NCBI GenBank assembly: GCA_015680685.1
Contig: MNCI01010753.1
Location: 525,060 to 587,059 of the forward strand
Reading direction: 5' to 3'
DNA length: 62,000 bases
From: Gnetum montanum
Lineage: Eukaryota; Streptophyta; Gnetopsida; Gnetales; Gnetaceae
The notes under the pieces were generated by a model. It was not told the origin of the DNA, searched no databases, and saw only the letters and a list, made by a program, of their open reading frames with translations. How positions within the stretch are numbered: position 1 is the stretch's first letter; each line of letters opens with the position of its first letter. The translations under genes and the position numbers were made by a program. Positions 1 to 11,893 of this stretch are shown here, piece after piece.

Positions 1-729
1 GAAGGGATGTTGCCCTATGGTGTTACACTTATAAGAGTCTGGGATGTACTCATTGAATCCTCGACTAGCATGAAGGCAATCACCTAGATGATTTTCTTAT
101 TATCAAGGTAATCCAAGGTAGTTCCACTAGCAACAACAATCTTCCTATCAAAGTGGAGCTCCACCACAACTATATGAGTAATACCAATAGTGGCACTACC
201 CACAATCATTGGGAATGCCACTACTAAGACAATAGTATCCTTACAGGCAACTAGATCCATATGGATACTATGTTCAACAACATGTTTCTCCACAAAGCTT
301 TGTCAACCACGCCTCATTTAAACATCACTATAATCCTCTAGAGTACCATCAAACTCATTTATCATCTACTTGAGGGAAGTACCCATATCCATACCACCCT
401 CCACATTCATCTGCACACATCCCTCTACACTCAACCCAGTTACCTCCTGCTCTGTCCATGTAGGATGAAATTCCTCCATAGCCATAGCAATGAAATGCTA
501 CAAGGACTATAAATTTACAACTGGCCTTTCTAGCTAAGTGGTTCATACAATCAATTTAGGAAACAACCATTTTTTCAACCCAATAGTCCTTCCAAACCCT
601 CACAACCTAATGTGGCTGGTCATCCTGTATCTTCAACATTCTCATCCTCTACACCAAATACATTTGAGAGCCCTTCAAATCAAACACTAGATCAAATATA
701 CACTGTGATATTAACTCATGTTTTCTTTG
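1..729 (+). other. Decayed internal region upstream of protease, no clear coding
   Basis: All forward frames here are broken by several stops and I recognise no domain. The two short minus-strand ORFs show no family motif. Because protease and the rest of pol follow directly on the + strand, this is most likely the gag-to-protease spacer of the same Ty3/gypsy element, whose 5' LTR lies outside the window. That placement is inferred from position only. Confidence 0.35.
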
Positions 730-734
730 ATTGA

Positions 735-1090
735 ATCAAGGCTGACAACCTTCCCATGAAAATATCTAACCCAGGAAGTCCTCTTATTTACTTATATATC
801 ATTGGACATGAGTCATACAAGGCTCTTCTTGATTCTAGTTCTAGTGTCAATCTCATCTCCTATGACATGTACAAGGCCTGGATCCTACCACCTCTCAAGA
901 AGAGCAATATCTGATTGGAACTGGTAGAGTAGTCAATCACTATCCCTTTGGGATTAGTGGAGAACATTGTGACCACAGTTTGTGGGTGATCCTATCTTGT
1001 CGATTTTCTGATGATCAAGGTAGAAAATTATACAGTTGACTTCCCCATCATTATGGGACATGCATGATTAAGCACTGTTGATCCACGATG
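735..1090 (+). pseudogene. Ty3/gypsy retropepsin-like protease, decayed
   Basis: This is the aspartic protease that would cut the Gag-Pol polyprotein. The core LLDSSSSVNLIS lies at about 825-860; the catalytic Asp is codon 831-833, and the usual D-S/T-G reads D-S-S, so the Gly is replaced by Ser. Downstream, ITIPLGLVENIV and FPIIMGHA match the spacing and flap/ILG segments of plant Athila/Tat-type proteases. At least three in-frame stops interrupt the frame, one where Trp is expected just after PIIMGHA. The order protease then RT on the same strand supports the assignment. The Gly loss and the stops make it inactive. Confidence 0.7.
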
Positions 1091-1323
1091 GGCATCAAGG
1101 ACCTCTCCTTGGAAATCTCCAAGGAGAATGAATTTGGACAGCTTTAGAAGAAGTGAGTTCCATGCATTATATACAATGATAACGAGTGCAATTGCATGCA
1201 AAAAATATGGTCCATTAAAAGTACATTCACTAAAGCATGCAATCACACTATGCATCACTAAAGCATGCAATCACACTATGCACCTAGTGGCTAACAGCTC
1301 ACTCTGATAGCATCATACTATGC

Positions 1324-2345
1324 ATGGAACCTACTAAGCACCTGACATGTGCCTATGTCAAAGGCATGGATGAACTTGAGAAAGTTCATCACCAACTCTT
1401 TGATGATGAAGATGATGATATCTCTTGGGAAGAGTTGGAAATACCTGATAATTTCAAGTTAGAGCCCCTAGAGTTAAGAACTCTACTAGCTGGCATTGAG
1501 TATGTATTTTTAAAAAATGGCAAGCCAATTATAATTAATGCCAAACTTACTGTTGAATAGAAAGAAAAATTTTTGGAAGTGGTCAACAAATGGCAAATAG
1601 CCTTTGCTTGGACATACCCTAAGTGGACCGGAATTGATCTAAGGATATGCTAGCATCATATCTACACTAACCTGGCTATGAAGACAAGAAGGCAACTGAA
1701 CCCCAAGTTGAAGCAGATCGTCAAAGAGGAAATAAAACAAATCCTCAAGGTGAGGTTCATCTATCGCATTACAAATAGCAAGTGGGTTACCCCACTTGTA
1801 ATTGTTCCAAGGAAATGTGGCAAGTGGTGGGTCTACATCAACTTTAGGCTATTGAATATGGCAACATTTAAAGATCATTTTTCATTGTCATTTGTGGACT
1901 AAGTGTTGGACACCATATTTGGGCATTGCTATTATAGCTTCTTGGATGGTTATAGTGGCTATAGCCAAATCCAAATCACACCAAAATATCAAGCCAAAAC
2001 AACATTCACAAGCTTCTTGAGGACTTTTATAGATTGCAAGATGTTGTTCGTTCTATGCAATGCCCCTGCAACATTTCAACGCTTGGTCCTTAGTATTTTT
2101 TAACAGCAAATTGGTAGTAGGCTAGAAGTCTTTCTAGATGACTTCTCTACCTATGGTGCTACATTTGAGCAAGCCTTGGATCGCCTTAAGCAAGTATTGA
2201 AAAGATGTGTTGAAACAAACCTTAGGCTCAATGGACAAAAAATCCATTTAATGGTCCAGGAAGGCATAGTACTAGGGCATAGAATTACTCAAGTAGGGAT
2301 TGAGGTAGACCTAGAAAAGATAAGGATCATCCAAGGAATTACACG
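1324..2345 (+). pseudogene. Ty3/gypsy reverse transcriptase (Athila-like), decayed
   Basis: An acidic linker (1324-1560) leads into RT. Recognisable blocks are KQILKVRFIYRI, SKWVTPLVIVPRK, YINFRLLN, FLDGYSGYSQIQI (motif A), LCNAPATFQR, and VFLDDFS with the FLDD catalytic box at 2131-2142, then LNGQKIHL and GIVLGHRI. The block order and wording fit the Athila/Tat branch of plant Ty3/gypsy. The aspartates of the FLDD box are intact, but stops occur at about 1558, 1900, 2101 and 2347. Two of these (1558 and 1900) are TAG at a position where Gln is expected. It is a dead copy. Lineage is judged from motif wording only, without a tree. Confidence 0.85.
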
Positions 2346-2359
2346 CTAACTAGAGATAA

Positions 2360-2945
2360 TCAAAGATGTCCAGTCATTCCTTGGACACACTGGCTACTAT
2401 CAATGGTTTATAGAGAGTTTTTCTAAGATCACAAATCTGTTGGTCAAGCTTATAAAGAAAGATGCTTCTTTAAACTAGACCAATGAATGTGAATATGCAT
2501 TCTAATAGCTAAAGGAAAAAGTCATAGAAACTTCAATTCTATGGGCACTAGATCGGTCCAGACCATTTCATGTAATGAAGAATACATTTAATTATGCCTT
2601 GGGAGCTGTGCTTACATAGTTGGATGGTAAGAAATGTCCATACTACATCCAATGCACATGTCAAAGCATTGTGGATGCACAGCTGAATTACACCACAACT
2701 AAGAAAGAACTAATGGTAGTGGTGTATGATCTCGAAAATTTTAAGCACTATGTGCTTGGCTATAAGGTGTTTGTGCACATAGATCACAGTGTCATTTGCT
2801 TCCTAATAAACAAACCAACGGTGAGCCCCCATATCATACGATGGCTCATGATCTTTCAGGAATTCAATCTCACAATGGTAGATTGAAAGGGGACTGAGAA
2901 TGTGATCACTGACCATCTTTCTCGGCTAAGATGTGATAACAAAGA
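2360..2945 (+). pseudogene. Ty3/gypsy RNase H domain, decayed
   Basis: This continues the same pol. The RT-RNase H connector shows VQSFLGHTGYYQWFI and FSKITNLLVKL. The RNase H core shows NYALGAVL, DAQLNYTTTKKEL and VHIDHSV, ending with TENVITDHLSRL. The first catalytic Asp, normally in a C-D-A-S context, reads Asn-Thr here (about 2580-2590), so the metal site is damaged. The Glu in KKEL and the Asp in IDH remain. Stops at about 2476, 2509-2514, 2620 and 2884 fall where Trp, Gln or Arg is expected. Longest open piece is 2620-2886. Confidence 0.8.
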
Positions 2946-2949
2946 GGAG

Positions 2950-4325
2950 GATAGCCCATTCTCTGATCAATTTCTAGATGAACTCTTCTTTACAGAAGCA
3001 ATAAATGACCAAGTGCTTGTCAAACCAAAATGGTATGATGGCATCCTCACTTACCTTCTCACTTAGGAGATGCCACAAGATCTTGACTTTAGGAACAAAC
3101 AATAATTTTTTCATCGGGCTAAATACTTTATGAAAATCAATGGATACCTTTACAAAGTGTGCACCAATGGCCTAGTTTGTTGGTGTGTCCCTAATGTAGA
3201 CCAATTGCACGTTCTCCAAGATGCTCATGAAGGCCCTTGTAGAGGCCACTATGCTAGGAGATGCATGGCTATAAAAATCCAAATGGCAAGATACCATTGG
3301 CTTGCAATCTTCAAGGATGTCCACTAGTTTTTCTAATCCTATGTGTGTTGTCAAAGAGATGGTGGGATGATCGCTGAAATGGAGGGTCCTCAACAGTGGA
3401 TTTAACCACTAGACTTCATCACACCCATGTCCAATGGAAAGGCATGCATCATTGAAGAAGTTAACCATTGCACCAAATGGGCAGAAGCAACAACTATCCC
3501 TGACTGTACATCATCCATTGCTGCTAGATTTGTACAACATGTTGTAAATAGGATTGGTGTGCTGCATGCACTAATTTCTAACAATGGAACCCATTTTATA
3601 GATGCCACCTTTTGAAAGTTGATGCAACACTTGGAGATAAAACATAAATTAACAACATCCTATCATCCCTAAGCCAATAGTTAAGCAGAAGTCACCAATA
3701 GGAAAATCACAAAGATCCTTACAAGGATCATAAGCAAATCTAAGAGAGAATGGAGCACAAAACTTAATGATGTCCTTTAGGCCTACTACTCAATGTGCAA
3801 CTCCCTGTAGGCTACTCTCCCTATGAGCTAGTGAACGGAAATCTTCCAACACTTCTAGTCTAATCCGAACTTTGTATACTTTCAATAGCCTGTGACTTGA
3901 ACCTTGATCTAAGCCTAGCACAAAAAACCTCAATGTGCTAGTTGAAAATCGATTAGTGGCCCCATCTTTGAATGAAGTACATAAGACATTCAAAAAGCAA
4001 TGACATGACTGTAGAATACGAAAAGTAAAATTTCAACTTGGAGATAAGGTTTTCTATTGGAACCCCACACATGTACCCCAGAAAAAAGTTCCAAATGTTG
4101 TGGGAGGGACCTTATATAATTGACGAAACCTTTCCCCCTAGGGCCATGTTAATCTACAAACTTGAGAGCCCAAATAAAAAGCAGTTGGTCAACATCCAAC
4201 AAGTGAAGCCTTTTCATGAGCCTAAGCAAGCTAATGAAACAAATACCTCAACAAATAGACAACGACACTTAATTTTTTTGATCTCCTCCTTCCAACACAG
4301 TCATGAGAGAGATGACCAACCATAC
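2950..4325 (+). pseudogene. Ty3/gypsy integrase and C-terminal tail, decayed
   Basis: The zinc-binding N-terminal part is near YLYKVCTNGLVCWCVP, AHEGPCRGHY and CCQR. The catalytic core starts at LDFITPM (first Asp kept), followed by CTKWAEATTIP and then LISNNGTHF, where the second catalytic Asp reads Asn. AEVTNRKI carries the expected Glu. The C-terminal part (4038-4325) has WEGPYIIDETFP and KLESPNKKQLVN, resembling the tail of plant integrases (EGPY...). Stops are frequent, and there is a frameshift near 3790. With the second Asp changed and many stops it cannot act. It closes the pol begun by the protease. Confidence 0.8.
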
Positions 4326-4329
4326 TAAT

Positions 4330-6371
4330 GATTTACATGGCTCCTCAACTTTTCTATTTTTTGTTTTACACATTTTTTTCTTTATAGTTGCTTATTTTAC
4401 ACCTTTTTGATTTTTAAAATTTTTTCTATGTTACACCATTTTTTGTTTTACATCATCATTAATACATTTAAATATTTCTTGAATATTTTATACTTTCTTA
4501 TATATTTTACTTTGTTTGAGTGTGATTTTCAACTTTTTGTTAATAAACATGCTTTGTGCCAACAAGACACAATCGTGTTATAGCTACGACTAATGGTGGT
4601 TTGTGCTTAATGTTTTGTATGCTAATGTTTGGCTTCTATTTCTAAACTTTTGTACCAATGGCTAAGTCATGGTTTCTTTTTCATGGAACAAAGAAATGAG
4701 TCCATGACATTCACCCATCCACAAACTCTATGGTTTTTTTTTTAGAAATTTGAGGTCCCTTTCATTAAATAAAATTTTAATAAATTCATGACCTTGGTAG
4801 TTTCTAGAATTGAGAAGGATTCAAAGGTTTGCACAAGGTGTGACTTCAAGGGGACTCAATACTCTTTGTACTCTTCTACTTGCTTAGGTGCATAAGTGTT
4901 TTCATAAACTTATCATTTTGTGTTTACCAATAACAAGAAGTTAATTAAAGTCTTTGCATGGTGTGGTTCCCATCCAAAAAGAAGAAGAAACAAAAAAAAC
5001 AAAAAACAAAATAAACATGATGAAAATTCAAAGCACACCCCTTAGACAAATAAATGGGCTACAAGCACTAGTTATGGGACTATACAAACATGTTACCCAT
5101 GCCTGAAGGTTCCCTTTAACTAAGGCACCCTCTCACTTTCTATTGCTCTTTTCTTCTCTTTATGGAATAGTGGTTGTTTTGTAAGAGCACTTTTGTGTCT
5201 TGAGGGGTTAGATCGATCTTGGGGTGATGATGCAAAGTCACTAAAAGAGGTTAGTTTTGGTCTAGACTAAGGATGGATCTCCTTAGGTCATTTTAAATAC
5301 AAACTCCACAAGGGACTTCTTATGATCTCAATTTAGAACTCCATTCCACCTTTTTCTATCATCCATCTATGCTGTTCGTAACTCACCTCACTGCTAGTGT
5401 CCATGTTCTTGATTCAGTGTATTGGTCTTACGTACTTGAATTCTTTGGTAGAATCTTTTGGATTTTGGTACTTAACTTCCATCACCTATTAATCACCTAT
5501 GGGGCCCACAGACTCCTTAGGTTGAAGTTATGCAAGGGCAAACAAGGCATGTGTCTACTATGGGAAGGACCCACTTGCATCTCTCTTGGTTGGGTTCATT
5601 AAGCACCTCATTTGTAGGCTTTCTTGCAATCGATATCTTTTGTACACCTATCTTTTACATCAAATCATGAGCTCCTTTACATATTTTGTTTAATAAACAC
5701 ATTCTGCATCAAATTTTTTAATTTTTAAACTTTTAAAGATCATCTTTAATGATTTCATCATATTCTTGGCTTTTCTAGGACTTCATGAACCTCAAATTCA
5801 TCGAAAAATTTCTTGTATTTTTTAAGATATTCAAAATTCAAAATTTTCCCTACAGGCTCTATATATGAGGCCCCATCGATTAAGCAAACATGTATACGAG
5901 GCCCCATTGATGTAGCAGAAAAATACTATATATATGTGCGACCCCACTTTAAAATTTTTATATTTTCTCACAAATGCCAAGAAAGCTTTTCAAATTTTCA
6001 GAACCTAGAACCTTCCAGAGCCCATAACTTCCTAATCGTTTATCCAAATCACTCCATTCTTCAACCCTACAACTAGTAAAGGTAAGCTCTTCATCATGGG
6101 CGCCATAAATGTGCCATTTTTGATAGAAAACTTTTTGCCATTTTTCTGACTCTCATAAAGGTTTAACTAAGAAATTAACTATTAAAAACCAAATTACAAG
6201 AGTTACACCTTTCCAACAAGCTCTGGTAACATTTATAATAAATAATTAATAAACAATCATAAAATAATCAATTTTTCATGGTCCAACCTTAGCCAAAGTG
6301 TAACCAACTGAGGAGATAAGGTATTCAATATTTAAAGTTACACATTATATCTACTAATCCATGGATGTGTT
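4330..6371 (+). other. Long non-coding spacer between pol and third ORF
   Basis: About 2 kb of T-rich then mixed sequence without a convincing ORF. Parts are shared with the spacer of the neighbouring element: 4940-5140 and 15850-16080 both hold a 'tttgcatggtg...cccatccaaaaa' segment, an A-rich stretch, 'gggctacaag' and 'ctaactaaggc'-like text; the T-rich starts at 4330 and 15300 also agree. This shows the two elements are related. The end at about 6360-6372 has a possible splice acceptor just before the third ORF. Confidence 0.55.
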
Positions 6372-9182
6372 TTGATCGTAGATGGCACAAAAAACATGCA
6401 AGAAGCAAGACCATCTCAACCAAGGGAGAAATGGCCTAAAATGGGAAGGGGCCAAGAACAGGCCCAAGAAGAACCACTTGCAACCCACGCCATAGATCCT
6501 CTTAGGGAAGAGGCCAAGGTGGAATCTATTCGACAAATTTTAGAACCAGTAGCAACCACAAAACATTCCCATTGGGATGATGCACTAGCTCAACAAGAAA
6601 ATCTCAAGGTGACCTTGACAAAAGCTTACCTAAATCAAATCAGATCGAGGAAGTCAAAAAATAGTGCTCAAGGGATTAAGCTTTGGCCCTTTCTTGGAGC
6701 AAGCACCAAAAGTAGTACAAGACCAACTGAAGACGTCTCCCATGTGGCCAATCATCACTTCCATCAAGGAGTGGTACATGGGAGAGACATTTTTAGTCTA
6801 GAAAAATAGGTTGATCGATTCAACGATCAAAATCAAGGACATCTCAGTGTCCTACTCGGTGCAGGGCATTATCGAAGTGCTTAGGTTACCAGAAATAGCG
6901 AAAAATCTCATTGAGATTCCAATGCAGGCAAACCTCGGCATCAAAAAAGAATGGGTGCAATATTGCTATGGTGTTAACCATAAGGAGTTTGGTGTGCTCA
7001 CACCGGTAGAAAGGATCCACTATAATATTGTAGCCTTCCACCTTAATCCCACAGTGAGGCCAAGCCAAATCACCACCTTTTTTGGCCATGCATGTGCTGC
7101 TCTAAGTGGAAGATTCCCTATCAACCTTCAACAGCTGATCTATCTAGAGATAGAAAAGAAATTTAAAGAAAATGAATGTGGAAGGAAGGCACTCCCCTTC
7201 TCATGCCTCATTAGAAAACTCTGTCGAAGGGGAGGAATAGTCTATTATATGAATGATGTTGTTAGACATGCTCTAACCGCTAATTGGGTCGAGATGATGA
7301 AAGATAATATGCCTTCAACAACCATTTCAAAACAGAAGTAACAACTACCACCTCCACCTACCACTCAAATAACTATGTTAGATGTTGTTGTAATAGTCCA
7401 ATGGTTGCATGAATATCGAGAATGGCTCTTGAGTGAACAAGAGCAACAAGAAAACACAAGTGGTGGGGACCCATCTATGTACCAACTAGTAATGAATAAT
7501 CTAAATGAGATTGTCTAAATAATTAGCCTGATGGATGGAGGTGGATCCATTTTCTTGGCCTAAAGAACATAGTTTTCTACGAGATTAAACCCTGTTATAG
7601 AACAGTAGCCACTCTCAAAAATCTCTAGGAACATCACGAACTTCTCAGTGTTCTTGGAGGAAGGCAAGGGAGCAACAGTATCAGTGATGCAGCACCAAGG
7701 GCAGGAGACAACAGTAGAGGTGGTTGCTAATCAAATTGTTGGAATCCTTAATGCACCTGCAACATCTGTACCAAATGTCACTACACTAAAAGATGTGCAA
7801 ATGTCAGCAAGGACCACAAGCAGCAAAATAAATGCAGCACAACATGAAAAGTTGTTGGACTAATTGGTGGGAATCAAGCAACCACTTCTGAATATCTTTG
7901 ATCTTCTAAACAATATTACTACAACCCAGTCAAAGCTATTAGAGGCAAGGAGCAAAAACATCATCTTAAAGAGGCAACTCGAAATAACCAAGAAACTGAA
8001 CAAATTATTGACTAATGAAGTTGCTAAATTAAGAGCCCAAATTGTTGATCCTGCATTTCTCAACCCAACATTGATGAACGATGAAGCTCTTGAACAACTT
8101 CACACTAGATTGAAAGGGGTTGAGGGTGTAATGGAGATAGTGGTGTTCTACTAATCCTTGGCAAAGGCTACACAACACAAAATTTAGAAGACCTTGGATT
8201 AAACCCACCAAGAGAATGTACAATTGACCGTACAAAACCATCGCCTATGAAATGTTGATGAGCACAAATAGCAATTAATTGACTTCATCCATCAATAGCA
8301 GGAGAAACTAGCTAGAACAAACACAAAGCTAAGGAGATTAGTAGCAAAAAATAGAAACCTCTTCATGGAGGAGGTCTGCATCCTTTGCCAGAAGACTGTA
8401 ATAAAGGTAGCTGCCTAGAAATTAGAGGCTCTCAAATTTAAGAGAGTTAAGCATCATTATAGAATTTAGGTTAATCTACAGAAAGAAGTGAGTGAAAAAC
8501 ATATCCAGTTGACAAAGGTGAAAGTAAATGAAACCCTCCAACAACTCCAACAAGAAGAGAATTGTAGCAATCCATCATTGGTGGGATAGAACCACAACAA
8601 GGCAAAGATCCACATGAAGGAGTTGCAGATTGAGGAGATGATGGAATACATGGAGCTTGCCAATCTTTGATATGTAAATCTGGCCATGTTAACTATTAGA
8701 TGGGGTGGTCAGAATTAGAGAAGCAGGTGTCTAGCTTTTACTTGTTGTATAAGGCCAAGTTCAAGCATCACAAAGACACCAAGCAAAAGTTTGCAGTAGC
8801 AAATGCTAAACTTAAAGCTCTCAAGGGTAGATACACTAATAAAAAATGTACCACTGAGAACCTGGTCAGAAGGATGAATGACTACCAGGAGCTGTAAAAC
8901 GTAGTTAGGGCATTCGATGTGGAATGAAAATAATTTGCTACCTATTTTTTTAATACTAAGAAGTTGTTCCCAGTAATGCCCTATTCATGGGATATCCCCA
9001 TTCCAGCCCACATTAGCGATGCCATATGGACTGTGAATGATCCTAGGAGTAAGGAGGAGAAGATGAAAGCATTACTGGATGCCTTTCTCTATCCACTAGA
9101 AGTTGCAGCTGTAGCAGAGCAGCCACAACTACCTCAACCATTACATGTGCTTGAAGTCGATGAAGGTTCTTTAGAACCTTAG
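6372..9182 (+). pseudogene. Third ORF of the Athila-like element (env-position, plant-transposon-protein-like)
   Basis: A decayed coding region lies between pol and the 3' LTR, the position of the envelope-like ORF in Athila elements. The best block (6811-7341) contains DSTIKIKDIS, YSVQGIIEVLRLPEI, TPVERIHYNIVAFHLNPTV, HACAALSGRFPINLQQLIY and FSCLIRKLCRRGG. In order and flavour this resembles the 'putative plant transposon protein' domain (Pfam PF20167-like) found near such elements. After it come 7648-8154 and 8466-8900, rich in K, E, Q and L with heptad-like spacing, probably coiled coil. Stops are mostly TAG at likely Gln codons. A frameshift lies near 6670-6800. No signal peptide or clear membrane segment is visible, so an envelope function is not shown. 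Domain match is from memory and needs a profile search. Confidence 0.55.
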
Positions 9183-9435
9183 GAGCCTTCACCACTTGGG
9201 ACTATTTGATCTTCTTCATTGTCTTCATGCCATCAGAGGATGTGTTGTCCAATTTTATGTAGTCATATCATGGTGTTCAATTTTGTGTCATGAACACCAC
9301 AATTTTTATAATGTGTTGATTTGTACACTCAAGCACTCAGTTTTGTTGTGTTAATTTGTTATGTTCAGAGTTATTCAATAATCCCATACCTTCCCAATTT
9401 TGTAAAGGAACTCAAGAATGAGTTTTCATTTAGTT

Positions 9436-9444
9436 GTGGGGATA
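9436..9444 (+). promoter_or_regulatory. Polypurine tract of the Athila-like element
   Basis: The purine-rich GTGGGGATA lies directly before the TGATGA start of the LTR. The related element has GTGAGGATA at the same place (17467-17475). It would prime plus-strand DNA synthesis. The agreement of both copies supports the call. Confidence 0.6.
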
Positions 9445-10402
9445 TGATGAGTTTCAAAGTGTCTCATAAATGGACCCCCATTGACGTGGCCTCATTGATG
9501 GGCTCCCGTTGATGTGGCCTCGTTAATGATGCCTCATTGACGTGATGTTGGCCCATCGATAGGGCCATGTTGATGTAGCGTTTGCTATGTCTACAGGGCC
9601 CCATCAATGCAACCTTGTAATAAAAACTATAAATATGAGCTCACGGCTATGTTTATGAGAAGTCAAGTGATAGTAGTAGTCAAACTCTTGCAGTTTTTAC
9701 ATTCAAAAGTTGGAATATTTTCCCAAGTACCTGCAATAAAAGTCATTGAGTGTATAGATCTTTATTTGAGCATTGTTGTACTTGAGCATGACAATGTATG
9801 TGGCAATAAAGAAAAGCTTCTTGATAAACCTTGCAGCACTTTGGATAGTTTAAATGTTTTATTAATGCATTTAATGTTTTTAGTTATTTATTTAATGTTT
9901 CTCAATAATTAAGCTAATTAAGTAATTAAGTAAGATAAGCTAAATGACAATTAAGTAAACACATAAGTACGATCGCTTTGAGCATGCGTATGACATTTGG
10001 TAATCCCAGCAATGCTTAATGCTTGGTAACCCAGCAATATTATATGTGTTCAGGATGTGTATAGCAAGTGGGACCGAATACTTATGTTAGAACTAGTTAA
10101 ATAATACCTAGCCCATTAGATTAAAGTAGACATTAAATTACTTTATTCTTTATCCTGTTTATTTTAAGCACCAAAATCATAAAGTATAAAATGACAAAAA
10201 TCATATGCCTCGATTATACTTAACCATACCTTTGTACATCACAAGGTAATTAGGAAGACAATGAATGACCATTAGGCCAAGGTTCACTTCCTAGACGACT
10301 AGTGTACCAGAAGACATAGAGTTCACAAAATTTGACTGGGTTACACGTGAATGCTTCATGATTCATATGGTTGAGCGTAGGGATACCTTTCACCACTCAT
10401 CA
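9445..10402 (+). repeat. 3' LTR of the Athila-like element (LTR A)
   Basis: Starts TGATGAG right after the polypurine tract and ends ...CACTCATCA. The inner half (about 9950-10250) matches LTRs at 12300-12600 and 17870-18110, with shared text such as 'cacataagtacgatc', 'tggtaatcccagcaatgctt' and 'ttatatgtgttcaggatgtg'. The outer half differs and is rich in 'ccattgatgtggcc'-like runs. A TATA-like TATAAATA is near 9631. The sequence after 10402 is not a primer binding site, as expected for a 3' LTR. Confidence 0.7.
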
Positions 10403-10773
10403 CTCAACATCTCTTCTAACAAAGAAATGAGTATCATGGAGATTATGTACATTATGGAAATTATCATGCTAGAAGATGGCATCTTGCAGAATATGATACT
10501 TCTCCATATCATTTATTAATTACTCTTATGACAAAAAGAGTTAACCATGGGAAGAAGCCTTCTATCAAGACATGTATACTAGTAATGTTCATGATATCAT
10601 TACTTGTTGTCAATAGTATAACAAGCCATCTCAAACTATCAATATTCAAAGTCTTGATTTGAGGATTCGACATCATTATCATAATGGAGCCCAAGAAGTA
10701 GCTAAATATCTCCTTAGAGAACCAGAGTCTCTCCCTTTGTCAGAGACATCTAATCTTGATCTGTAAAGCAAGG
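10403..10773. other. Flanking sequence, nothing recognised
   Basis: No ORF longer than 61 codons, no repeat of the flanking LTRs and no RNA gene seen. It probably contains the insertion target of the element on its left. Confidence 0.4.
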
Positions 10774-11176
10774 CCATGTTGTAAAAATTTGTTAAGCATA
10801 TTGCTAAAGTGAAGTCATATTGTATTGTAAAAGGTGTCAGCCATATCTCAAGATAAGATTCTTATCTTATCTTCTAGGGTTTAGTGTTAGTGCTTTGTGT
10901 GTAAGCATCCACTATGATAGTGGACTATGAGTCATCATCCACTAGGATGATTCTCCTCCTTCTTCCTATAAAAGGAGGTTGTGTGAAGGCTAAGAGGCAT
11001 CGGCTAGCATCAGAAGCAATCAGTTGAGCATTGTATGCAGGCCAAGCATCCCTTAATCTCTTCTTTGCTTGTAACTCTGAGTTTCCAAGATTCAGTGAAC
11101 AATATGAGCATTCAAGTTGTCTTTCAAATATCTCTATATGTTATTGTGGCATATCTTACTCGTAGTATTATGTGCT
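10774..11176 (+). repeat. LTR-like promoter fragment
   Basis: The stretch begins TGTTGTAAAAATT and holds a strong core promoter, CCTATAAAAGGAGG at about 10968, followed by text typical of LTR transcribed leaders. At about 11245-11260 'ttggtatcgattg' partly resembles the TGGTATC start of an initiator-Met primer site, but a short poly(A) run lies between. No second copy is seen in the window, so whether this is an LTR or a host promoter is unclear. Confidence 0.35.
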
Positions 11177-11893
11177 TCTGTGTTATTGCATTTGCAAAAA
11201 TCATTAAAAAAAAAAAGAGTGAGTATGCGGTTGGCAAGGGTCCTAGCAAGAGTTGGTATCGATTGTTCATATTGCGTACTTGGAAGATCAAAATAAAATG
11301 TCAGAAGCAAAAAATATAGAGATTTTGTACAAATTATCTAAAGCTAAAGCAAAAATGACTAAGGTTATTAGCCAACATTAGGAGATTTTGCATTGACTAA
11401 ATGCTATTGAAGGTAAGTATGTTGAAGACGATGATTGAGAACAAAAGGCACAAAGTAATCTGGAGCATACCAACATGGAGAAGTGATTTCTGAGGCACTG
11501 AAAAAGTAAGAGGAAAAGCAATCTAGGGCCTTAAACCTAAGATTTGCTAGAGTAGATGAAACTAAAGGTGAAAATATAATAGAAAAAATAAAAGAAATAG
11601 TACCAAAAGAAATGTTCATCCTTGAATAGTCGATCAAAAAGGCCTTGTAAGTAGGCAACAAAGGTGATAAACCCTGCATTATTTGGATAAGATTTGGTAC
11701 TTTAGAAACTAAAGAGTTAATTTGGGAGCATCGTGAGCATTTGCATGATTATAAAATTTGGGTAAATAAATACTTAACCAAATGTGGATTGGTCAAGCGT
11801 GTTGAGGAATGGTAGAAAGTTAAAGCAATTTAATAGGCCAAAATGATAGCATATTTAGATGCAAAAAATGTTGCAGTTATTACCAATACAAGG
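11177..11893. other. Spacer, nothing recognised
   Basis: Short ORFs only (the longest about 91 codons on the - strand with no motif). A lysine-rich forward reading near 11300-11640 is full of stops and may be decayed retroelement gag, but I cannot show this. Confidence 0.3.

Noticed and set aside
1324-9182. TAG as a recoded Gln codon
   Set aside because: In-frame TAG at Gln sites is frequent, but TAA and TGA stops at Gln, Arg and Trp sites, frameshifts and lost catalytic residues occur in the same ORFs. This is decay, not a different code.
6372-9182. Envelope protein
   Set aside because: The position fits, but no signal peptide, membrane anchor or glycoprotein features are seen; only a neutral third-ORF call can be supported.
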